From: Armillaria gallica
Taxonomy: Eukaryota; Basidiomycota; Agaricomycetes; Agaricales; Physalacriaceae
Assembly (NCBI GenBank): GCA_037576215.1
Contig: JBANDB010000001.1
Location: 682,001 to 746,000 of the forward strand
Length of the DNA: 64,000 bases
Reading direction: 5' to 3'
Below, in pieces: positions 57,443 through 64,000 of this stretch. Each line of letters opens with the position of its first letter. Position 1 is the stretch's first letter. A program made the position numbers and the translations under genes. Under the pieces are notes generated by a model that saw nothing but the letters and a program-made list of their open reading frames with translations, did not search any database and was not told the origin of the DNA.

Positions 57443-60400
57443 AGGTACCACACGGCCGATGTCCTTGACAACTGAGGCGTGTCGCTGAATAGCTGGGTAA
57501 GTCTTGGGCTCGATTTGAACTCCTGCTATACTCATAACATGAGCGTAGCCATTCCGTTCTTCCCAATGCAGGTTGCCATCCATCAAGTGCAAGTAGCTAT
57601 CTGCCGCTGCAACCACAGAATCAAGTTCTTTCTCAAACGAGGTCATTTCTGTGGACTGCGAGAACAAGCGGGTAAGAAACTCATATTCAACAGGGCCTTG
57701 AAGCCGTTGTAACAGAGTTTCGTAGGCCTGATTGAGCTTCTTCCGGTACCAGTTCGGCAGGTCAAAGTTCGGATTAGTCAGATACTTGATAGGTACTGAC
57801 ATTTTGAAGTCTCGGTAAGTATCTTCAATGATATACTTGCGCAAGGACTTTCTCGGGTGAGGGTAGATGAGATAATGAACATCATCTTCCAGGTTCTCGG
57901 AGTTCTTGATAAACGGGACATGTTTTGTCAAGGACTTTCGAGCCGCGGTAGCGAGCGGATGCCCCATCTGAGGGTAATCCATGTTCTGGAAGGCTGGTAT
58001 GTGGTCGAACATGGCCAGCTGCCTTCCCCAGAACTCTGCAGGACTAAATTGTGGGTCCAATACCCATGAGATAGGTAATTCTCCTCCTAGGCCGCGATCA
58101 TGGTCAATAAACTTAAGCGTACGGTCTTTCTTAGACTCCCATACCGTGAAGCGAAGGTGGCCATGAGGTTCAGTGTTATCTCCTGGGTACGGCTGGCTCC
58201 CATGAAGCTGAGCTTCGAGAGCTTTGACAAGTATGTTGCCCATTCTTTGAAGGCGCCATTGTTCCGATCTAACCTTGATAGCTTCAGCGCGCTTCATCTT
58301 CTCAAAGCGAAGTTCATCAAGGAGGAACGACTCATAATGCATTGCTACAAATGCCTTCAAGTTCTTTGATAGCCATCCAATAGCATCAAAGTATGGGTTC
58401 TCAAGTCTCACCGCGTCAATCTGAAGTACAGCAAGATTTGACTGATCTACAATAGTAAGCTTGTCTGATTGAGCTTCTCGGCTCACACTGAACCGGTCGT
58501 AGGGTGAGATATGGCTATCGGTGAAGCCTAATTCCTTCAAGTCCGGGTAGCAACTGATGCCGTGGCTCAGAACAAAGTGTAAGCCTTGCGTGAGGGCATC
58601 TCCAATCTCTGAAGACTTGCTAAACCACTTCGCGGAGTCAAACGGTAGTGCAAGAAGTCTTGCACGTTGCTTCGCATACCAAGCACCAATACGAAACTTT
58701 GGATTTCGCAGCAAGGATGCTGAAATGGTGAGTTCACCATGCCCTGACTCGGTATCTGCTACGGTAAAGGTATCCTCATTCAGACGGAACATGCCAAACC
58801 GATGAGAGCTCACAGCTCCCCAACGGAGTTCATCTCCCGGGTAAGGAGCATCATGATTTAAGCTCATCTCAGCAGCATACTGATAGAAGTCACCGATACT
58901 GGTAGGACGCCAGCACGGATCTACTTCTTGGCGCAAAACAAAGTTCGAATACCCTGTTTCCGGATACCCGAAAACTTCCTTAGCATCATCAGCCCAGCAG
59001 TACAATGGCTCGCCATTGCAATCCTTAGAGCAAGCATCTTCCTCGGACCACTGAAGGCCGAAATTCTCAATTTCAGGAACTGGTAAGGTCACATTACATG
59101 CTATGCTTCTGAAATCACTGATGAAGACTTCCAGATCATTTAATTCCGGTTCATGTGAAGCACTGGGGCTGGCGACTGAAGGTGCAACCTCATCTGTGGG
59201 CTCGGCAGGTGGGGCATAGAGTTCTTCCATCACTCGTAATGCCCACTCACTGTCCGATTCACAATCAGAACTTTCGGAGTCATCTGTTTCCGACACTGGT
59301 TCAAGGTCTGGGATATTTTCATTGTCCGAATCCTGGGCTTGTGACTGACCATCATCCTCATCAGGGATGAACATCATTCCAATGGAGATATGATCTGCTG
59401 ATTCCATAGTTTCGGCAAGCTCATGAAGATTTCCTTCTGCTAATTCGTAGTGCATGCCATGCGCTGAGAATCCTGGCGGTCCCTTTTTATTATTGGACTT
59501 CACTGTATTACCATGAGGGCAGTTCCGAGCCATATGCCCGACTTCCTCACAGTTAAAGCACTTGTTAGCAGCTACTAGTTCCGCCTTCTTGCTTTCCGTC
59601 ACTTTACTGCCAGAACCGGATGATGTAGAAGGCTTGCCGCCTCCTCCATTATGCCCTCCGTGAGGATGCTTATTGCCTGAACCTCCTTTGGATGACGATG
59701 AAGCCTGGTTATGACCTGTGGAATGTCCTGATGGGGTAGATCCACCATTTCGAGGCCCATTCTTCTGGTGAGAATAGCCCTTGCTGTTATTATTTTTAGG
59801 CTTATTCTTCCTTGACGAGGTTCTGTTATTTCCGTTACCATTGCCATTGTTACCACCTTGAGAGGGCTTCTTTTCCTTGCTGCAAGGTACAGCCTCAAGG
59901 TCAGCCATCTCAATTAGTTCGGCTTCTTCAACAATGCAATGCCAACTATGAACTTCTTTATTCAGTTTTGCCCGATGAAGTTCACGTTGCATCTCTTTAC
60001 GGAAACCATCCCAAAGCTTAATGACACGTTCACGTTTACTAGTGACGCCAACAAGTCCGTACAAGGTTTCAAGCTCGTAAACATATTCTGAAACGGTACG
60101 ATCATTCTGATAACACCTCTTGATTTTATCACGTTGCTGACTACGATAATTCAGAGGGAAACAAGCATTGAACATCCCATGTAAGAAGTCCAATAGCGTC
60201 CATTCCGCATGATTCTTAGAAACCTTTTGAATGAAGTACGAGAGAGCTTTACCCTTCAGATAATGTGACGTCAAGAATACTTGTTCATCTCTGGGAACCT
60301 GACCTTCTTTACAGAATTGAGTCATTTCCATTGTGAAGCGGTGAAACTTCTCGCCATCAGCCATTCCATCATATGGAGTTGGAGGAATCGGCTTGATGAT

Positions 60401-62041
60401 TCGCTTCCACCCACGGTTATGCCTTCTATGACCATGGCCACGTCGACGATGAGATCCATGCCTCTGGCAGTGGTGATGATAATGATGGCCATGGTGAGAT
60501 GAGTCCGAAGAACCTGAATTTTCTGAGTCTGATGACGACGACGACGATGAGCTGCTACCAGAACTCGAGGGACTGGAGTCATCATCTGAGGAATCACTGT
60601 CAGATGGTGAAGAGTATGAATAGTCAGAATCTGAGTCTGACTCATCACTAGAGGATGAATCAGAGCTCGAAGGCTCTGAATTGGAAGAGCTAGCATGCCG
60701 CTTTGCCTTCCGTTTATCGCTCTTCTTCTTGTTGAGCTTCCGTTTCCATTCTGGTGAGGCTTTCTTCTTTCCAGAATGTTTCTTCTTGGATTTACCCACT
60801 TGCAGAACATTGGCCAAGAAGCTATCAGCGGGAAGCTGATCCATTGGACAAGTAGAGCCATGTCGGCTCTCATGATGACTGCTAGATGGTGCTCTGGACC
60901 TGCCCCGAATGACATCTGCCATCCGACGGTCAAATGCACTTGCCAGCGGCTCAAGATTGTGAACATTCTTCTTTTTTGAAGTCCTTTTCTTCGATTTCTT
61001 GGGCTTCTTCTGATGTTCTGCCGGTTCAGGGTCCTCAGGATCTTCATCAGAAGTTTGCTCAACCTCGAGACTGTCATAACGGCCAGTTTTACCAACCATT
61101 TTCTTAGCATGTGAAGTTTTAGACTTGCTAGAAGCCTTGGTCCGCTTCAAGGACTTTCCAACCACCATGAATCCATCACTGTCAATCTCGGATCCAACCT
61201 GATCACCATCAAGGGATTCCTGGATCTCATCACGGACCTGGTTCCAATTCTTGAGCACCTCACGTTGAGCCTCAATGTCCAATTCGGAGTCATCAACCTC
61301 CTGGTTACGGTCAACAAATTTTCCCTTTGCAATGTAGGAGCTCGGTCCTGGTGTTGCATTAGGAGTCTCCGGTCGGTTTTGAGTCTGCTCCCGAGTAACC
61401 TTGTCCTGACGTTTTGCCAGGATTTCACGCTGCTCAGCAGTTAGGTTACGTTCCGCAGCTCTAACCATAGAAGCTTGCTCCTTGGTAAGCTTCCTTGCCT
61501 TCTGCTGTTCCTTGAAATGAACAGTAGGTTTACTCAGGTCATCTAAGCTCTGAGTATGACGCAGCCTCGCAGGCCGTGCCGGTTGAACATTAGTAGGTTC
61601 CTCTGCATCCGTCTTACTGGATGCTTTCTCGGATTCCATACTAGAACTAGATGTATCAGAATCAATTTCATCTTCTACATTACTACAAGACAAATTCTTC
61701 TTTGAAATATTCGTAGCAGTCAGATTCCCTTGGGAACCGACATTTTCATCATCCTCCGAGTCAGAGGAAGACACCGCAGATGTGTCTGTCACCTCCTCCA
61801 TCTGTACTCGAGTGGAGGGAGGGTTTCTCAGCGTGGCCTTGCCAGGCGCTGGAACACGGCTCGCAGCCGGACCAGGAGCAGAGTCCTGAGCACTCGCAGT
61901 GCTAGGTTCTGCCAAAACTTTAGTATGATGAACATCTGGTGACGGCTCACCAGATAACTCAGACAAGGGACTGTCAACCCTTGGCAAAGCCGGTCCTGTT
62001 GCAACAGTGTTGTGGCGGCTGCGCAAGGCGTAACGAGACAT
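57440..62041 (-). CDS. gag: Gypsy Gag with very long C-terminal region
   Basis: 1533 aa from ATG at 62041. Order: disordered acidic and Ser-rich start (MSRYALRSR...); Lys-rich, NLS-like KKPKKSKKRTSKKK (about 345-358); a Ser/Asp tract at about 450-515; a His-rich patch at 516-530; the gag capsid-like domain about 555-715 (FHRFTMEMTQFC, LLDFLHGMFNACFP, QRDKIKRCYQNDRTVSEYV); an Asn/Gly/Ser-rich linker; the CCHC zinc knuckle Cys828, Cys831, His836, Cys841; then about 690 further residues. That last part is acidic to residue 970 and afterwards contains four diverged repeats. Most gypsy Gag proteins end shortly after the knuckle, so this region is exceptional. It shares one frame with Pol. Confidence 0.85.
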   Translation of the reverse strand: MSRYALRSRHNTVATGPALPRVDSPLSELSGEPSPDVHHTKVLAEPSTASAQDSAPGPAASRVPAPGKATLRNPPSTRVQMEEVTDTSAVSSSDSEDDENVGSQGNLTATNISKKNLSCSNVEDEIDSDTSSSSMESEKASSKTDAEEPTNVQPARPARLRHTQSLDDLSKPTVHFKEQQKARKLTKEQASMVRAAERNLTAEQREILAKRQDKVTREQTQNRPETPNATPGPSSYIAKGKFVDRNQEVDDSELDIEAQREVLKNWNQVRDEIQESLDGDQVGSEIDSDGFMVVGKSLKRTKASSKSKTSHAKKMVGKTGRYDSLEVEQTSDEDPEDPEPAEHQKKPKKSKKRTSKKKNVHNLEPLASAFDRRMADVIRGRSRAPSSSHHESRHGSTCPMDQLPADSFLANVLQVGKSKKKHSGKKKASPEWKRKLNKKKSDKRKAKRHASSSNSEPSSSDSSSSDESDSDSDYSYSSPSDSDSSDDDSSPSSSGSSSSSSSSSDSENSGSSDSSHHGHHYHHHCQRHGSHRRRGHGHRRHNRGWKRIIKPIPPTPYDGMADGEKFHRFTMEMTQFCKEGQVPRDEQVFLTSHYLKGKALSYFIQKVSKNHAEWTLLDFLHGMFNACFPLNYRSQQRDKIKRCYQNDRTVSEYVYELETLYGLVGVTSKRERVIKLWDGFRKEMQRELHRAKLNKEVHSWHCIVEEAELIEMADLEAVPCSKEKKPSQGGNNGNGNGNNRTSSRKNKPKNNNSKGYSHQKNGPRNGGSTPSGHSTGHNQASSSSKGGSGNKHPHGGHNGGGGKPSTSSGSGSKVTESKKAELVAANKCFNCEEVGHMARNCPHGNTVKSNNKKGPPGFSAHGMHYELAEGNLHELAETMESADHISIGMMFIPDEDDGQSQAQDSDNENIPDLEPVSETDDSESSDCESDSEWALRVMEELYAPPAEPTDEVAPSVASPSASHEPELNDLEVFISDFRSIACNVTLPVPEIENFGLQWSEEDACSKDCNGEPLYCWADDAKEVFGYPETGYSNFVLRQEVDPCWRPTSIGDFYQYAAEMSLNHDAPYPGDELRWGAVSSHRFGMFRLNEDTFTVADTESGHGELTISASLLRNPKFRIGAWYAKQRARLLALPFDSAKWFSKSSEIGDALTQGLHFVLSHGISCYPDLKELGFTDSHISPYDRFSVSREAQSDKLTIVDQSNLAVLQIDAVRLENPYFDAIGWLSKNLKAFVAMHYESFLLDELRFEKMKRAEAIKVRSEQWRLQRMGNILVKALEAQLHGSQPYPGDNTEPHGHLRFTVWESKKDRTLKFIDHDRGLGGELPISWVLDPQFSPAEFWGRQLAMFDHIPAFQNMDYPQMGHPLATAARKSLTKHVPFIKNSENLEDDVHYLIYPHPRKSLRKYIIEDTYRDFKMSVPIKYLTNPNFDLPNWYRKKLNQAYETLLQRLQGPVEYEFLTRLFSQSTEMTSFEKELDSVVAAADSYLHLMDGNLHWEERNGYAHVMSIAGVQIEPKTYPAIQRHASVVKDIGRVVP
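57707..58894 (-). repeat. Four-copy protein repeat inside Gag (residues about 1050-1445)
   Basis: Each repeat of about 100-115 residues has a helix, then PYPGD-like, a strand around RF.V or RFGMF, a 'L.I.D' strand, and 'L.NP.F....W..K.L'. Examples: PYPGDELRWG...LLRNPKFRIGAWYAK (about 1066-1124); CYPDLKELG...RLENPYFDAIGWLSK (1164-1226); PYPGDNTEPHG...VLDPQFSPAEFWGR (1284-1340); then VPFIKNSEN...YLTNPNFDLPNWYRK (1375-1434). I know of no named family with this pattern. Confidence 0.6.
59519..59560 (-). other. CCHC zinc knuckle of Gag
   Basis: CFNCEEVGHMARNC fits the CX2CX4HX4C nucleic-acid-binding knuckle of retroelement nucleocapsids. Confidence 0.95.
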
Positions 62042-62221
62042 CCCAGTAAATTGAAAGAAAGGTATAGGTGTCGAATTCAGAGTGGCCTCGGGTGATCAAG
62101 CCGTAGGTTTTCCAGAGATCGACGAAGAGAAAGAGAAAGATTTATAGAGAAAAGCGCAGATGTAGTTGAGAGATAGAGAGAGAAATAAGCAGAGAAACAG
62201 CCAATGGAGCTGTCAAAAATA
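62042..62221 (-). other. Gypsy 5' leader between LTR and Gag
   Basis: 180 bp, rich in 'agagaaagagaaagat' purine runs. Directly inside the LTR the minus strand reads TATTTTTGACAGCTCCATTG, without the TGG expected of a tRNA-primed binding site next to the LTR. A TGG occurs 18 nt further in, at an unusual distance. Confidence 0.6.
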
Positions 62222-62449
62222 TGAGAGGGTGGCGAAAGTCACGTACTCTCACGAAGGAGCGTAACGCAAGTGACAGGTGTAAAGACTGGTTATTTGCGAA
62301 AACCCGAGCTACTACAGCGGTACGTAGCTCTTATATACTACTAAGGAATATCCAATAAGTACGATAGAACGAGTCGAGAACGTGGAGCGAGCGAGTGACA
62401 ACGGGGTGATAAATGAAGGAAGGACCGGGCCTGAGGCCGGCTCGTTACA
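62222..62449 (-). repeat. 5' LTR of the gypsy element (228 bp)
   Basis: Identical to 52054-52281. TG...CA ends. It contains a TATA-like sequence in the sense orientation and is followed by the CACAC duplication at 62450-62454. Confidence 0.9.
62329..62338 (-). promoter_or_regulatory. Candidate TATA box of the gypsy LTR promoter
   Basis: The minus strand reads AGTATATAAG about 110 nt before the LTR end, followed by GC-richer sequence where transcription could begin. The same motif is present in the other LTR (about 52161-52170). Based on sequence resemblance only. Confidence 0.45.
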
Positions 62450-62454
62450 CACAC
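62450..62454. repeat. Target-site duplication (right) of the gypsy element
   Basis: CACAC immediately after the 5' LTR, equal to 52049-52053. Confidence 0.85.
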
Positions 62455-63821
62455 CCTAGACTATGAGCTTCGTCGTCTGCGGGAGAAGAAATGGTCACAC
62501 ACCCATCCCTCTTCTTTCCGACATCAAAGTCCTGCATATCCGCGTCTTTATCGCAGGGCAGTAAGATTCATCGGGCTGCGGTATCGAGCGCAGTGGTGTG
62601 CGGCGTTGAGTTGGTCAGGTTACTCGAGGCCTTCGATGGTGATGCCCGTGCTGGCTTTTCTGAGGCGAGGTATCAAAAGGGCGCGCATTGAATATAATAT
62701 TGACGCGCCGTACGCGTAAGGTGAGAGTATCATTGCAGTGTTCATCGCGTTGGAGAATCGAGCTCGTTGATGATGCAATGGCAGGGCTCGATTTTTGATC
62801 GCGAGTCAAACAAAACCAAATTTAGCCTTCTTACCATGCCCCGTCTACGTCTGTCTCGAGTTTGAAAAGTCCGTCCCATCCGACGGCGCTGTCCTGGTTT
62901 ACGCACGGACACTGGGCTACTTGATCTCCTTCCCGCACCGCGCTCGCCAAGGCCATAACGGGACCATGCGAGGCTGTCCCAACTCGAGCAGACTTTCATT
63001 TACTATCCCATCTGTCCTTGTCGCGCGATGAACCCAAAACGGATTTCAGCTAGGTATCGAAAATCCATGAAAGGGCCAAGGATCTCGTGAGTGGCCGCGC
63101 ATGCTACTCTCGTTCGATTGAGAACTCACCTTCCTCAGGCTCTTGGGTTCCGGTGTGTAGTGTCCGGCAACTACGACCAGACCATACTCTCCGAGGCTTC
63201 GGCTTCCACCGACGAGATTGAGGAAGCAGACGTGAAGGAAACCAAGAAGGATAAGCCTATCATCGACGGTGTAGAGAATAGCCGACTGCGCACCTCCTTG
63301 TTGCTGGAGTCTTCATTGAGATACGTGGACTCTGGCGCAATGTGCGCACACCAGTGTTGGCGGTTTTGAAGTCTTTCGGCTATACCATCGAGCAACTCAA
63401 CGGCACCAACGTACATTCTCTTTCCAATACCATAACAATGCAATCCGATGTCCAAGAATGGTTTACCCGCCTAGATGGTACGCAACCACGCCCACACCAC
63501 GCTATCCCACGCAATCTCACCCTTATACAGGACCACTGCGCAATCCGAGCCATCTCTCCCTACCCCCAGAAAAAGATTCACCACCCCAAACAACGGGAAC
63601 CTCCCTGTTACATCCGAGACCTACACGCTACTTGTGCAAAGGCCGCTCAGTCTTCTGGAGCGGCCGAGTACATCGATAAGCAAGACCGCGTCGTGGAAAA
63701 CTTGGGTGTCCTAGCAGAAGATGGAAGTTTAGTGGAGGTGTTGAGGGGCGCCCTGTTGAAGAGTATGGACCAACCTATACGACAAGTATACGCGCTTCGC
63801 GTTCTAGCTCAGCGAAGGTAG
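62455..63821 (+). pseudogene. Fungal HNH endonuclease-family gene, copy with an internal inversion
   Basis: Conserved leader 'RRLREKK' at about 62470, then blocks in order: VYVCLEFEKSV and LVYARTLGYLI (about 62842-62925), LGFRCVVSGNYDQTILSEAS (about 63140-63200), an inverted segment, then SVLAVLKSFGYTIEQLNGTN (about 63355-63410), VHSLSNTITMQ, EWFTRLD, and SSGAAEYIDKQD, LGVLAEDGSLVEVLRGALLK, ending at the stop 63819-63821. The segment 63244-63349 is inverted relative to the copy at 48993-49100, so the AHIAPEST motif with the catalytic-site His lies on the wrong strand. Even otherwise the frame is broken. Everything from here to the window end is duplicated at 48.1-49.8 kb. Confidence 0.65.
63244..63349 (-). 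other. Inverted 106-bp segment carrying the HNH motif
   Basis: The reverse complement of this segment matches 48993-49100 ('aagaaggataagcctatcatcgac' ... 'gatgtgcgcac'), while the sequence on each side matches in direct orientation. On the minus strand it reads CAHIAPESTYLNEDSSNKE, the normal HNH-family motif. Confidence 0.8.
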
Positions 63822-64000
63822 ACGAGGCCTTCTCTCGGCGTAAGCTCTTCCCTATCCCCATCTCCCAGGCAGCGTCGACCACACCGGTCCCCCATAACCC
63901 TCCAACTCGCCTTCTCGAGTGCAATAACCGACACTTCCTGCCATTCTTCTTCCCGGACGACGCAACAGTAGTGTATTTCTCGAAAACGAGGCTAGGCGGA
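63822..64000 (+). repeat. Continuation of the 48-50 kb duplication
   Basis: Matches 49589-49790 with small indels ('ccttctctcggcgtaagctcttccc', 'aggcagcgtcgacca', 'ctcgagtgcaataa', 'gtatttctcgaaaacgaggct'). The duplication runs past the window end. Confidence 0.7.

Larger units (their letters stand above)
52054..62449 (-). mobile_element. Complete Ty3/gypsy chromodomain retrotransposon (10,396 bp)
   Basis: Two identical 228-bp LTRs, 5-bp CACAC duplication, Gag frame 57440-62041, Pol frame 52406-57394 with the order protease, RT, RNase H, integrase, chromodomain (gypsy order). Catalytic motifs are all present, and the only obstacle to a single polyprotein is a UGA at 57440-57442. The leader between 5' LTR and Gag is 180 bp. 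No clear tRNA primer site starting TGG directly follows the LTR, so the priming mode is unresolved. It is the only full-length element of its kind in the window and lies in the gap between a K and an HNH-family gene copy. Confidence 0.93.

Noticed and set aside
53575..62000. Many 60-260 aa ORFs on both strands inside the retrotransposon (for example 60322-61110)
   Set aside because: They are shadow frames of Gag and Pol; low-complexity Ser/Asp/Lys coding keeps other frames open.
62180..62221. tRNA primer binding site next to the gypsy 5' LTR
   Set aside because: No TGG directly adjoins the LTR, and no clear complement to the transcript start for self-priming was found; left unresolved rather than called.

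Overview
The window looks like accessory, repeat-rich DNA from a basidiomycete fungus, most likely an agaricomycete. The reasons are short introns of about 44-56 nt with GT...AG ends, a large chromodomain Ty3/gypsy retrotransposon, fungal HNH-family endonuclease remnants, and small membrane-protein families. I recognise no housekeeping gene. Most ORFs are fragments of duplicated multi-exon genes, many of them broken, so this reads as a gene-poor, duplicated region.

Layout. 1-7 kb holds a mariner-like MITE (993-1492) and decayed fragments of families seen again later. At 7.2-8.6 kb is a divergent gene pair (family K on -, another ORF on +). From about 9 to 44 kb the region is built from one unit of about 5.5 kb present in four long copies: 8955-14400 (+), 15446-21040 (-), 32000-37585 (+) and 38518-44110 (-), plus a partial fifth copy at 28870-31990. 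Copies I/II and III/IV face each other, forming two large palindromes centred at about 14923 and 38051. The first has a 989-bp core that matched wherever I compared it. The second has near-identical arms of about 4.2 kb inside more diverged outer arms. Each unit carries the tail of a gene of family 'E' (small TM plus charged helix, 3 exons), convergent with family 'F' (unrecognised). Only the E copy at 17005-17644 is intact. Two non-autonomous hAT-type elements with 8-bp target duplications sit inside the units (18204-18876 and 30186-31455). Between the palindromes are a membrane-protein family (G), a secreted two-domain galactose-binding-like protein (25528-26772) and an unrecognised two-exon gene (27859-28410).

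From 45 to 64 kb come another G copy, further K/HNH divergent pairs (47.2-49.6 kb; 51.3-52.0 kb plus 62.8-63.8 kb), a truncated tRNA-Gln-like sequence (50896-50959), and a complete 10,396-bp gypsy element (52054-62449, minus strand). This element has identical 228-bp LTRs and a CACAC target duplication, and it sits exactly between the two genes of one K/HNH pair. Its Gag and Pol frames are the same frame, separated only by one UGA at the Gag/protease boundary. Gag carries about 690 residues after the zinc knuckle, including four copies of an apparently undescribed repeat. Pol carries a C-terminal extension of about 290 residues after the chromodomain.

The elements do not form a cooperating operon-like system. 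What ties the window together is duplication, inversion and transposition.
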